From Alteriqipengyuania halimionae (GTDB lineage Bacteria; Pseudomonadota; Alphaproteobacteria; Sphingomonadales; Sphingomonadaceae): a stretch of DNA of 64,000 nucleotides. The notes beneath the pieces are model-generated. The model saw only the letters and a program-made list of their open reading frames with translations, did not search any database and was not told where the DNA came from. Each line of letters opens with the position of its first letter. The first letter of the stretch is position 1. Both the position numbers and the translations under genes were made by a program. The stretch lies in assembly GCF_009827575.1 (NCBI RefSeq), contig NZ_WTYR01000001.1, forward strand, positions 1,823,501 to 1,887,500, given 5' to 3'. Positions 48,960-57,376 of this stretch are shown piece by piece.

Positions 48960-50591
48960 CTAGATACCGAACACCTTGAGGAAGGCGTCCATCGCGCCTT
49001 CGAGCCCGCGCCGCACCCCGCCCTTGCGTCCGGCGAGCGGCGCTTCCTCGATCACCAGCACGCCGCGCCCAGATTCAACCTTGTCCTTGAACAGCGGCTC
49101 CTGCCCGAACAGGTAGGGCGCGAAGGTCTCGTTGCGGGTGACCGAATAGGCCAGATCGGCGCTGAAGCCGACCAGCTGGTCCTGCCCGAAGATGCGGCCG
49201 CTGCGCGCCTGCTCGATCCGCACGCCGCGCCCGCCCTTCACAATCAATCGCACCGGCCCGTGGAACACGAGATAGCGCAATTGCAGCGTCAGCCAGGCGT
49301 TGAGCGAGAACAGCCGCCAGTGGCTGGTGATTCGCATCGGGGATCCAGCCGGTTGCACCAGCGCGACCAGCGCGCGCGGATGGAGCACGCAGCTCGCCCC
49401 GGCGGGCAGTTCGAGTTCGGCCAGTTCGGCAAACGGATCCTCGACCGCCGAGATCGTGGTCGTCTCCCCCGCCCCCTCGACGCGGGTGAGAAACGCGAGG
49501 CCCGCCGCGATGCTCGACACCGGATGGCGATAATCGAGCAACCAGCGCGTGCGCTTGGTCCCCGTCAGCGACGTGGTTTGCAGGTAATGTTGGCGCACCA
49601 ACAATTCCTCGCTCGCGCCCAGTTCGACCGGGATCGAGATTCGCGACGGGACGGTGGGGAGCATCGGGGCCTGCGATCCGCCCGGGACGGTCAACCGTAT
49701 GGCCGCGCGCCGTTCGGCCAGCGGGGCGACGATGTAATAGAGGAAAAAGCGGATCAGATACGGCGTTAGGATGATCGCCACCAACGCGATTGCCGCCTTC
49801 ACGAGGATGTCGCGCAGCGTGTTGCCCTTGGCGGCAAGGCGCACCTCCTTGATCGCTGCGCGCGCCGAACGCTCGGCATCGTCGACGGAGCGCCGGGCGG
49901 CTTCGACTTGTGCTTGCGCCGCCTGCGACGCGGCGAGCCGCTGACGACGTTGCTCGACCATCCGGTTGAGCCGCCCGCAGGCCTCTTTCGATTGTGCGGT
50001 CAGCTTGTCCGCTTCGCCGGTCAAGCGGTTGCGCGTGGCCTTTACTGGCCGCGAACGCGCATTGAAGCGGTGGATCTCGGCATTGACGGCATCGCATTGC
50101 GCTCGCGCCTCGGCGATTGCCGCAGGGCCGGGAATCGCAGCGAGGTTGGCGGCGGCCTGCTTTGCATTGTCGAGATCGACCCGAGCCTCGAGCACGGCGA
50201 TCTCGCGCTCCATCACCGCCCTGCGCAGTTTCAGCCGTGCGCCTTCGATGATCCGCGACGGGAGGACCGAGCCCAGGACGCCGCGTTGCTCCAGCTGTCG
50301 ATCGATCGCCGCCAGTTCGCGCTTCCGCGATTCCAGCGCCTCGCGCCTCTTGGCAGAAGTGGCTTCTTCCCATTGATCGAGATTGCTTGCGAGATCGGCT
50401 TTTGCCTCCGCCCTCAATTCGGTCAGCCGCTCGCCGATTTCCGCCGGGCCAGACAATTCGCCCGCCACGCTGTCGCCCGACAGCGCATGTCTGGTCGCCG
50501 CCAATCCGCCCTGCTGCACGAATGCAATCGCGCAGACGAGCAAGGCGAAGACGACCAGATGCCGCCCGATCCAACCGGCGATAGCTTTCAT
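48960..50591 (-). CDS. membrane protein with periplasmic coiled coil, possibly AIM24-like C-terminal domain
   Basis: The 543-residue protein has an N-terminal membrane anchor (residues 10-28) and a charged, Ala/Arg/Glu-rich helical region (about 50-240) predicted to form a coiled coil. A second membrane segment (about 255-275, ILVKAAIALVAIILTPYLI) and a C-terminal beta-rich domain of about 250 residues follow. The repeated Val/Gly strands there faintly recall AIM24/TRAP-like folds. I cannot assign a function. The start at 50591 has an AGGAAAG ribosome site. It converges on the virB operon but is not clearly part of it. Confidence 0.75.
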   Translation of the reverse strand: MKAIAGWIGRHLVVFALLVCAIAFVQQGGLAATRHALSGDSVAGELSGPAEIGERLTELRAEAKADLASNLDQWEEATSAKRREALESRKRELAAIDRQLEQRGVLGSVLPSRIIEGARLKLRRAVMEREIAVLEARVDLDNAKQAAANLAAIPGPAAIAEARAQCDAVNAEIHRFNARSRPVKATRNRLTGEADKLTAQSKEACGRLNRMVEQRRQRLAASQAAQAQVEAARRSVDDAERSARAAIKEVRLAAKGNTLRDILVKAAIALVAIILTPYLIRFFLYYIVAPLAERRAAIRLTVPGGSQAPMLPTVPSRISIPVELGASEELLVRQHYLQTTSLTGTKRTRWLLDYRHPVSSIAAGLAFLTRVEGAGETTTISAVEDPFAELAELELPAGASCVLHPRALVALVQPAGSPMRITSHWRLFSLNAWLTLQLRYLVFHGPVRLIVKGGRGVRIEQARSGRIFGQDQLVGFSADLAYSVTRNETFAPYLFGQEPLFKDKVESGRGVLVIEEAPLAGRKGGVRRGLEGAMDAFLKVFGI

Positions 50592-50661
50592 GGCTTTCCT
50601 AGTAGGTGCGCGGCGAGTGCGGCGCAACGCACGGCATAAGTTACCCAGCGCCGAATGCCGA

Positions 50662-50693
50662 TAAAACCCGGCCACCGCCAAGAGGTAGCCGGG
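50662..50693 (-). terminator. intrinsic terminator of the serine-hydrolase gene
   Basis: Read on the minus strand, CCCGGCTACC and GGTGGCCGGG form a 10-bp stem around TCTTGGC and are followed by TTTTAT. It lies about 40 bp after the serine-hydrolase stop and before the start of the coiled-coil gene on the same strand. Confidence 0.75.
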
Positions 50694-50732
50694 CAGATTG
50701 AACGACAGTGCCTTCGGCGCCCTTAGGGAAGA

Positions 50733-51920
50733 TCACCTCCCGAACAGTTCGGGATAGGTCCATGCCCAGGGGTAGCGGGTGTTCCCCAGCACCATCGTGA
50801 CGATGGCAGGATAGATCAGTTCCGCGCGGACGTCATTGCCGAGCAGGACGACGCAGCGCTTGTTCGCCTCGTCGCACTGCGCGATGTTTCCGGTCCACTC
50901 GTTGTGACCGCCCTTGGCGAAAAAGCGCCCCGACGGCCCTTCCCACGTATCGACGCCGAGCCCGCCCGCAAGGTGCACCCGCGGCCCGATGGGGTCGTAG
51001 GTTCCCAGCACCTTGATCGTCGGAAACTTGGACTTCGTGCTGATCGGCACTTCTGGGCGCGTCCATTCGGCACGCATCTCTGGCGAGAGCCCTTCACCAA
51101 TCAACATCCCGCGCCACATCCGCGCTTGGTCGGCGATGGTCGTGTCCATCGATCCCGATGCGCTGACTCCGCTGCGCGCGTCGTGCGGTTCGAAGGTGCC
51201 ATCGAACCTGTAGCCATCGGCCAAGTGGCTCGCGAAATCTTCGCGCCATTGCATGCTGGTGTCGGGCATGCCGAAGCGGTCGAAGATGCGGCGCTGCATC
51301 TCGTCTTTCACATTCAGGCCCAATCCTTGCTCCAGCACGAACTGAAGCAGGTAGAAGCCCTCGCCCGAATAGGCGTAGGCGGTGCCGGGCGTGAAGTGGA
51401 ACGACATGTCGTGGTCTGGTTCCAGCCAGCGCAGGTTTGCGAGACCCGAGCTGTGGTTGAGCAACATGCGCGGCGTGAGCAGCCGCCAGTCCTCGTCGCC
51501 TTGCAGCGACGACCAGTCGCCACGATCCTCGTCGCTATATTCGGGCAGCGGCTTGGCCAGATATTCGCTGATCGGCGTGTCGAGACCGATCCTTCCCTCG
51601 TCCACCAGTTGCAGGACCATGTAGGTGAAGGCCGCCTTGGTGATCGACGCGGCATACATGATCGTATCGGTTTCGAGCGGCACCTGCTTTTCGACATTGG
51701 CATGGCCGAAGGCGCGGACATGGCGAACCTCTTCGCCGTCGATAATCGCGATAGCCATGCCCTTCACGTCGTTGGCCGCCATCAGCTCCTCGATCCGCGT
51801 GTCGAGCCCGTCATAGTCCTCGACCGGGGCGCTCGCTCGCGCATTCACGGAGGGCGGCGTGATGACGGTGGGGGCGCAGGCGCCAAGCAGGGTGGCGGCG
51901 AACAGGGTCAGTTTCTTCAT
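50733..51920 (-). CDS. serine hydrolase lipoprotein, class C beta-lactamase / esterase family
   Basis: The 395-residue protein has a lipobox (LLGAC, Cys15) and the penicillin-binding-protein-like catalytic motifs: Ser92-Ile-Thr-Lys95 and Tyr184-Ser-Gly in place of the usual YxN. A late GGHNEWTG segment follows. The YSG form is more common in esterases and peptidases of family S12 than in true AmpC enzymes, so antibiotic hydrolysis should not be assumed. It has its own terminator and no operon partner. Confidence 0.87.
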   Translation of the reverse strand: MKKLTLFAATLLGACAPTVITPPSVNARASAPVEDYDGLDTRIEELMAANDVKGMAIAIIDGEEVRHVRAFGHANVEKQVPLETDTIMYAASITKAAFTYMVLQLVDEGRIGLDTPISEYLAKPLPEYSDEDRGDWSSLQGDEDWRLLTPRMLLNHSSGLANLRWLEPDHDMSFHFTPGTAYAYSGEGFYLLQFVLEQGLGLNVKDEMQRRIFDRFGMPDTSMQWREDFASHLADGYRFDGTFEPHDARSGVSASGSMDTTIADQARMWRGMLIGEGLSPEMRAEWTRPEVPISTKSKFPTIKVLGTYDPIGPRVHLAGGLGVDTWEGPSGRFFAKGGHNEWTGNIAQCDEANKRCVVLLGNDVRAELIYPAIVTMVLGNTRYPWAWTYPELFGR

Positions 51921-52011
51921 GGTATTCTCCTTCGAGAGGACGAGCGAAAGGGTGGCGCGAAGCGTGCGCGTGCGGGTCTGCGAAATGTCAGATAGTCAGG
52001 GCGTCAGCGGA

Positions 52012-52671
52012 TCATCGCCATTGCCATGCGGCGAAGAAGCAGCCTAGCCCACCGATGATCAGCGCGATCCCGGGGATCAGCGCCCAGCGGTACGGCGGCG
52101 CCTTCACGACCACATCGCTGCCGACTAGGTTCCACACGCGCTTGCCGCCGGGCACCTGTTCGGTGAACATCGGCCCGCGCATCTGCGTGATGAACTTGGT
52201 TTGCTCATCCTCTCCCGGCGCGCCCGGCGCGCCCGGCGCGATGTCGGTATCGAGCGGGGCATTGACAGCAATCACGCCGATCGACTGATACGTATATTGG
52301 GTGACGGCGCGCGCAGGCTCGAGCTGAGAGAACCCGACGATGCCGCCGCCGATCATCAGGGCGACCAGCCCGGCTATCAGCAACCGGCGCGGCGTCTGGA
52401 TATCCTCGTGCGAGCGCTTGAGCAGCAGGTCGCGCAGCGCATCGATCTCACGCAGCCGGTCGAGCTCACCGGGGAACAGCACGCCGACCATCTCCTGCGC
52501 GTCGATCCGGTAGGCATCGACCAGCCGGTGGTAGATGTCGCCCGAGGGGATCGACTTGCCGTTCTCCAGCTTGGAGAGATAGCTCTGCTCGATCTTCGCG
52601 CGCGCCGCAGCCTCGGGCTGTGTCCAGCCGCGTTCCGCTCGCTTGTGCCTCAGATACTCGCCGAATTTCAT
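52012..52671 (-). CDS. membrane-anchored XRE-family helix-turn-helix protein
   Basis: The 219-residue protein has an N-terminal XRE helix-turn-helix (residues 4-60, including TQPEAAARAKIEQSYLSKLE). A linker and a transmembrane helix (about 96-117) come next. A predicted periplasmic region of about 75 residues with a GAPGAPGAPG stretch precedes a second transmembrane helix (195-217). It could link DNA binding to a membrane or periplasmic signal. The target genes are unknown. Confidence 0.83.
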   Translation of the reverse strand: MKFGEYLRHKRAERGWTQPEAAARAKIEQSYLSKLENGKSIPSGDIYHRLVDAYRIDAQEMVGVLFPGELDRLREIDALRDLLLKRSHEDIQTPRRLLIAGLVALMIGGGIVGFSQLEPARAVTQYTYQSIGVIAVNAPLDTDIAPGAPGAPGEDEQTKFITQMRGPMFTEQVPGGKRVWNLVGSDVVVKAPPYRWALIPGIALIIGGLGCFFAAWQWR

Positions 52672-52855
52672 TGCCGTTCGTCCCGTTGCGATGACCTTTA
52701 TTCACGGGGAGGAATGGCGAGAATACAAGCGGAATATTCGGGAATAAGCGTGAATTTCAGAACATACTGCGTGACTTGATCGCGCTGGAGCGGATAAATC
52801 GACGTCAGGTCGGCAGCCCGGGCCCCTCCAACCGCATCGCGATCATTTTGACCGA

Positions 52856-54082
52856 TCAAGGGCGTTGCAGGCTGATTTCGACCGGAGCCCCATCCCGCAT
52901 CACAGTCAAGGTGCTGGCATCCTGGGTCGGACGATCCTCGGCCAGCCAGCGCGCCACCCCGCAGGCGCCGGGCTGTTCCGAAAGGTCTCGCCCGTCGATC
53001 GCGACGACCTCGTCGCCGAGGCGCAGCCCCGCACGCTCCGCGACCGAACCTTCGAACAATTGCACGACCTTCACCGCGCCCTGCCTCATCATGAGGCCGT
53101 AGCCGGGATATACAGAGGTCGCCGCCGGCCGATCACGCTCGTGCAACATCATGCGGTCCGCCGAGTAATCCAGCGTCACGTGGTACCGATTCAGAATGCC
53201 CAGCCCGATGAGCGATGGCGGCGCATTACGGGTCGTGGCCGAAAGCCGGGGCAATGCCGAGCCGAGATTCATGCCATCCAGCTCGAACCGCAGCAGATCG
53301 GTCGTCGCGCCAATTCCTGCGGCCGAAACGCCGTGCGAGCCGCGCCCTTCGGTTCTGCTGCCGGCTACGATTGCCTGCTGGACGCGCTTGTCGCCGGTCA
53401 CTCGATCGAACAGGATGATCGTGTCCGAATTGCCCGTGTCGAACAGTGCACGATCCTCGAAAGAACCGAAGGCATAGTCGAAGACCGGCGCGTACGGGTA
53501 TCCGTCGATATGCAGGTCGGTTTCGATATCTGCCGACGCTCGTTGCAGGCCTGGAATATCGTGCGCCTCCGCCGCGATCTGGAGCACATTTTGCTCGCCA
53601 TCGATATGCCAGACGCTCCCGGGGAAAATGTTGGAGCCGATGACACCTGCGCCGATGAAGCAGCCGTTCGGATCGGAAATCTTGAAGTCGGCAATCAGGA
53701 CGGGGATATCGGAGAAGGTCAATCCACCGATCCTCAGCTGATCGACCAGCGCAATCCTAGTGGTAAATTCCTTACCGTTGGCGTCCCGCCCCGTGTTCTC
53801 TCCGATCACCTTGAGATCAAGCTGCTCGGCCAGCTCTTGCGAAATCATGGTGGGCGCGCCCGTGTCGAAAACGAAGCTGCGCTCAACCCCATTCACACTC
53901 GCCTGAATGGCGTACTTGCCCATGTGCGGGACCAGCGGAACGGTTTCCACCTCCTGACTCCGCTTCACATCGACCGGAGCTTGAAGCGCCGCGACCGCTT
54001 CCGGTGACATTTGCGCGTGAACGGACGGTGCAATTGCAAGAACAGCGAGACATGCACAACCGAATGCGAAACCAACTTTCAT
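52856..54082 (-). CDS. secreted retropepsin-like aspartyl protease with PDZ domain
   Basis: The 408-residue protein has a signal peptide ending VHAQ. Two retroviral-type aspartyl protease repeats follow, each with Asp-Thr-Gly: VFDTGAPT (Asp73) and LFDTGNSDT (Asp215). A C-terminal PDZ domain (about 320-405, LMMRQGAVKVVQLFEGSVAERAGLRLGDEVVAIDG in parts) completes it. Having both Asp residues in one chain permits an intramolecular pepsin-like pair. The periplasmic substrate is unknown. AAGGGG precedes the start. Confidence 0.86.
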   Translation of the reverse strand: MKVGFAFGCACLAVLAIAPSVHAQMSPEAVAALQAPVDVKRSQEVETVPLVPHMGKYAIQASVNGVERSFVFDTGAPTMISQELAEQLDLKVIGENTGRDANGKEFTTRIALVDQLRIGGLTFSDIPVLIADFKISDPNGCFIGAGVIGSNIFPGSVWHIDGEQNVLQIAAEAHDIPGLQRASADIETDLHIDGYPYAPVFDYAFGSFEDRALFDTGNSDTIILFDRVTGDKRVQQAIVAGSRTEGRGSHGVSAAGIGATTDLLRFELDGMNLGSALPRLSATTRNAPPSLIGLGILNRYHVTLDYSADRMMLHERDRPAATSVYPGYGLMMRQGAVKVVQLFEGSVAERAGLRLGDEVVAIDGRDLSEQPGACGVARWLAEDRPTQDASTLTVMRDGAPVEISLQRP

Positions 54083-54219
54083 CGGGACCCCTTCCCTGCA
54101 GGTGCAGCTTGGTCTCTATTCCGATTCTCTTGATGAACCCCGTCTGACCCGATGTGATGATAGCACGCCACCGGCACGATCGGATGCACGACAGTTGAAA
54201 AGCTCACAGGATTGATCTT

Positions 54220-54735
54220 CTAATGTCCGGTAGGGACGTCGCGAGTAACCGGATTGACGACCAGAAGGAGCCGCCGCTCGCCGCTACCTCCTATCGGTGG
54301 AGAGCGATGAATTGCGGGCTTGCCGGACGAGAGCCGGCCTTTGAATATCCCGACGTCTCCGGGTTGGAGAGAATGGATGTCCTCGGGCTGCTCTCCTGCG
54401 GCGATGCGGCAGGCGTCCGTCTCCACGATCTCGAGACGAAGCGCGACCGCATCGAATTCCATGATTGCGCCAAATCGCTCGGCCAGCGCGGCGGCATCTT
54501 CGATCAGCGCTTCGTTGCCAGCGGGCAGCGCTGCCCGCAGAGCAGGGTCGATTGCCTCACGCCGCGCCTTGAGCCTCAGATTGCCATCCTTGCCGAAGGG
54601 CAGCGGACGAGCGACATGTGATTCACCGCGTTGCCAAATCGCCAGAGAGCAATCCTCGTCACGGATCGCTTCGAGGACCGAGGGATTCGTACCTGACTGA
54701 ACAGGCCGTGCTGCGACCGACACGTCTACTGGCAT
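54220..54735 (-). CDS. DUF1826 family protein with an internal deletion
   Basis: The 171-residue protein matches DUF1826 at the start (CSLAIWQRG), in the middle (FDAVALRLEIVETDACR) and at the end (GDVGIFKGRLSSGKPAIHRSPPIGGSGERRLLLVVNP). The segment after the DACR block that normally holds a conserved FHxD...LLxTYxGPGTEW region is missing, about 25-30 residues, with the frame kept. It has a good ribosome site (GAGG). In many proteobacteria DUF1826 genes sit in Zur-controlled, zinc-starvation loci, which agrees with this operon. It may be a diverged or decaying copy. Confidence 0.72.
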   Translation of the reverse strand: MPVDVSVAARPVQSGTNPSVLEAIRDEDCSLAIWQRGESHVARPLPFGKDGNLRLKARREAIDPALRAALPAGNEALIEDAAALAERFGAIMEFDAVALRLEIVETDACRIAAGEQPEDIHSLQPGDVGIFKGRLSSGKPAIHRSPPIGGSGERRLLLVVNPVTRDVPTGH

Positions 54736-54899
54736 TTCAAATCCTCAATCTGCAATGATTTGACAGGTGCCGAATGTCGCGCCCCATTTGTCACTGTTCG
54801 GAGAACGCCCATGGCGCGATCCACCGGGCCAAAGGTCATTGGGATGCGCACCTGCACTGCCGTGATGGCTGGACAGTCGAACCTGCCGTTTCGGCCTGG

Positions 54900-55409
54900 T
54901 CAGCCTGCAGGCCGCGCCTTGCGCATGCGATAGAAGATCCCGCTCTCGTCCTGCCCGGTCAGCTCGAGAACGCCGCTCACGACGATGACCTGGCTTCCAC
55001 TCGTGGCGAAGGGCGTGTCCGCATAAACCTCGATGAACTGGTTGGGCATTGCGTGGAAATGAAACGGGCAGCCCGGCGGATAGCCGAGCAACACGAAATA
55101 GTTCTGCTTTGCGCCGTTCTCCATCGGCATCATCCATCCGGCGACCTTGATGCGCTTGCCCGCCAGCTTCTTCACTTGCGGGGTGAAGAGCGGCTTCGAC
55201 AGGATATACCCTTGCGGATCCTTGCGGGTTGTTTCGCCGGTCGCCTCAAGCGTCTTCCAGGCGACCCCGCCCTTCGGGGTGGCGGCCGGTTTCCAGATAT
55301 CGTCGACCGGCGCGATCCCGTTGCTCTGGAAGGCCGCGGCAGGTGCGCTCGACAGCGGGAGCGCAAAAAGGGCGCCCATCATGGCAAGTTTTGCAAAACG
55401 CTGTTTCAT
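54900..55409 (-). CDS. DUF3299 family periplasmic protein
   Basis: The 169-residue protein has a signal peptide (ALPLSSAPAAAF). The DUF3299 core includes GKRIKVAGWMMPMEN, FVLLGYPPGCPFHFHAMPNQFIEV and a C-terminal OB-like region (VVSGVLELTGQ). The CPFHFHA block offers one Cys and two His that could bind metal. The start at 55409 follows GAAGGAG. It lies 16 bp after the ABC permease gene. DUF3299 proteins often accompany this ABC pair in putative zinc-uptake loci. Confidence 0.85.
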   Translation of the reverse strand: MKQRFAKLAMMGALFALPLSSAPAAAFQSNGIAPVDDIWKPAATPKGGVAWKTLEATGETTRKDPQGYILSKPLFTPQVKKLAGKRIKVAGWMMPMENGAKQNYFVLLGYPPGCPFHFHAMPNQFIEVYADTPFATSGSQVIVVSGVLELTGQDESGIFYRMRKARPAG

Positions 55410-55425
55410 GCGTTCACTCCTTCGA

Positions 55426-56718
55426 TCAATGGGTTCGTGCCAGGGTCTTGACCGGATCGATCCGATAGACCCGCCAAGCCGGGAACAATGCCGCGACGAT
55501 GCCGATCGCCAGCACCCCGAGAAGCAGCCATCCTTCGCTCGGCAAGGGATGCCATGGGGTAAGGCCGAGATCATTCAACGTGGCCGAGTTGGCCTGCGCC
55601 AGCGCCAAAAGGCCATGCGCGCCAAGCCATCCCGCCGCCGCGCCCAGCGCAGCCGTTATCAGCCCTTCGAGGATGACGGTGGCAAACACCTGAATGCGCG
55701 AAGCGCCCATGACCCGCAGCAGGGCAAGGTCGCCCTCGCGGTTTCGAGCCATGCCGAGCAGGGCCACGAAAATCGCCAGCCCGCCGGTGATCGCCAGCAG
55801 CCAGGCAAACAGCCGTATGCCGTCCACGCTCGCCCCGACGAGGTCGAGCAGGCGCGCAGTCTCCGCCGCCGGAACAGCGGCCTGCATCTCGGTCTGGCGA
55901 TTGATCATCGCCGGAATGCGGATCGCGCCGGAAGCATTGCGATAGCGCACGAGCAAGGCGGTCACTTCCGGTTCGAGACCGTTGCCTTCGGCCTGCAGCG
56001 CCGGGTGATCGTGGTCCGCTGCCTCTTGGTGATCGCCTTCATCGGCATGATCATGGTCTTGACCATCATCGTCGTGGTCATGCCCTTCGTGATCGCGTTC
56101 GATACCGTGGACATCCCAGACACTTTCGACCGAGGTCAGGATGAGACGATCGGCAACCCCACCGGTCGGCTCAAGGATGCCGACCACCGTGAAGGGAGCG
56201 TGATCGTGACCGCTTTGGGCGCCTTCGTCGGCTTCGAGACCATGGCTGCCGATGAATCTCTGCCCGATTGTGGCCCCGGTCGTCTCGGCGACCTTGGCAC
56301 CCATCACGGCTTGCATCGGCCGCTCGAAGGTCGCGCCCTCGGCAAACTGCGCGTCGTACAAGGGAAAGAACGTCTGATCGGTGCCAACGATACGATAGCC
56401 GTCGGAATTGTCTCCGAGCGCAAGTGGGGTCGCGCTCTTCACGGCCGGATCGCGCCGCAGCAGATCGACGCTGCCGAGCGGGATATTGCCGGTTGGCTGG
56501 TCGACATGGAACACGCTCGACAAAATCAGTTGGAGTGGCGATCCCTTGGCGCCGACCACCAGATCGATATCGCGGGCATCGCGTTGAAAGCGATCTTGGG
56601 CATGGGTGCCGAATTGCAGAAGAAGCACCAGCATCGCCACTGCGATCGCGAGCAGAAGCGTGTTGAGCGCCGTGGTAAGCGGGCGGTCGCGCAGATAGGC
56701 CCAGGCCAACCGGATCAT
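55426..56718 (-). CDS. FtsX/MacB-type ABC transporter permease with histidine-rich loop
   Basis: The 430-residue permease has one N-terminal transmembrane helix (about residues 18-36), a large extracytoplasmic domain and three C-terminal helices (about 285-305, 335-355, 395-415), the MacB/LolC layout. The outer domain holds an unusual Asp/His-rich stretch (about 204-238, with repeated HDH and DHDH) and an earlier SGHDH (169-173). These suggest binding of zinc or a similar metal. It overlaps the ATPase gene by four bases. Mechanotransmission or lipoprotein/metallophore handling are possible roles. Confidence 0.88.
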   Translation of the reverse strand: MIRLAWAYLRDRPLTTALNTLLLAIAVAMLVLLLQFGTHAQDRFQRDARDIDLVVGAKGSPLQLILSSVFHVDQPTGNIPLGSVDLLRRDPAVKSATPLALGDNSDGYRIVGTDQTFFPLYDAQFAEGATFERPMQAVMGAKVAETTGATIGQRFIGSHGLEADEGAQSGHDHAPFTVVGILEPTGGVADRLILTSVESVWDVHGIERDHEGHDHDDDGQDHDHADEGDHQEAADHDHPALQAEGNGLEPEVTALLVRYRNASGAIRIPAMINRQTEMQAAVPAAETARLLDLVGASVDGIRLFAWLLAITGGLAIFVALLGMARNREGDLALLRVMGASRIQVFATVILEGLITAALGAAAGWLGAHGLLALAQANSATLNDLGLTPWHPLPSEGWLLLGVLAIGIVAALFPAWRVYRIDPVKTLARTH

Positions 56719-57368
56719 GAGTGGAGGCTCCCGTCGCTCAGCTCGAGAGTTCGGTCGAAGGATGCCCGCAGCCGTTCGTCATGGGTGGCGACAAGCAAGG
56801 CCGCCCCGATCTCGTCTGCGACCTCGTGCAGCAGCGCGGCGACATTCTCGGTGTTGGCGGTGTCGAGCGCCGAAGTCGGCTCGTCGGCGACCAGCAAGCG
56901 TGGCTGGACCACCAGGGCACGGGCGATGGCCGCACGTTGCGCTTCACCCTGGCTCAGCTCGTAAGGACGCGCATTGGCCCGGTGGGTGATACCCAAACGT
57001 TCGAGCGTGGCGCCGATAGCCGCGCGATCGACACTGCCACGCTGAAGACGCTGGGCCAACTCCAGGTTGGCCTGAACCGATAGCGCGGAGACGAGCCGCA
57101 AAGTCTGGAAAATAATGCCCAGATTGCGCTTGCGGACGAGATCGGCACTCGACTTTCCATCGCTGGAAGCGATGTTCGCACCGGCAATCTCAACCGCGCC
57201 TGCATCTGGCTGCTGGAGGCCACAGACAATGTTGAGAAGCGTCGATTTGCCCGAGCCGGAAGGCCCGAGCAAGAGTGCACGCTCGCCCTCTTTGAGTTCA
57301 AACGCGACATCACGTAGAACGATCTTGCCCGAATAGGACTTTTGAACGCCGGAAACTGTCAGGAGCAT
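56715..57368 (-). CDS. ABC transporter ATP-binding protein (MacB/LolD type)
   Basis: The 217-residue ATPase has Walker A GPSGSGKST, the signature LSQGEAQRAAIARAL (LSQGE in place of LSGGQ), Walker B LLVADEPTSALD and the His switch THDE. It pairs with the downstream FtsX-type permease, whose start it overlaps. It follows the small secreted protein by 8 bp. Confidence 0.92.
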   Translation of the reverse strand: MLLTVSGVQKSYSGKIVLRDVAFELKEGERALLLGPSGSGKSTLLNIVCGLQQPDAGAVEIAGANIASSDGKSSADLVRKRNLGIIFQTLRLVSALSVQANLELAQRLQRGSVDRAAIGATLERLGITHRANARPYELSQGEAQRAAIARALVVQPRLLVADEPTSALDTANTENVAALLHEVADEIGAALLVATHDERLRASFDRTLELSDGSLHS

Positions 57369-57376
57369 AAATTAGA

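Noticed and set aside
50733..51920. AmpC beta-lactamase resistance gene
   Set aside because: The second motif is YSG rather than YxN, the protein is a lipoprotein, and there is no ampR. An S12 esterase or peptidase is more likely.
52220..52250. Tandem repeat of CGCGCCCGG units as a microsatellite or CRISPR-like feature
   Set aside because: It is a short in-frame Gly-Ala-Pro repeat within the XRE protein gene, with only three units.
54223..54621. Plus-strand frame opposite the DUF1826 gene
   Set aside because: The minus frame matches DUF1826 on both flanks and has a ribosome site. The plus frame has no recognisable family.
54774..55451. Plus-strand frame containing HGAIHRAKGHWD, considered as a CobW fragment
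   Set aside because: The similarity to the CobW C-terminus is only a few residues, the frame runs antisense through the DUF3299 gene, and no GTPase motifs are present.
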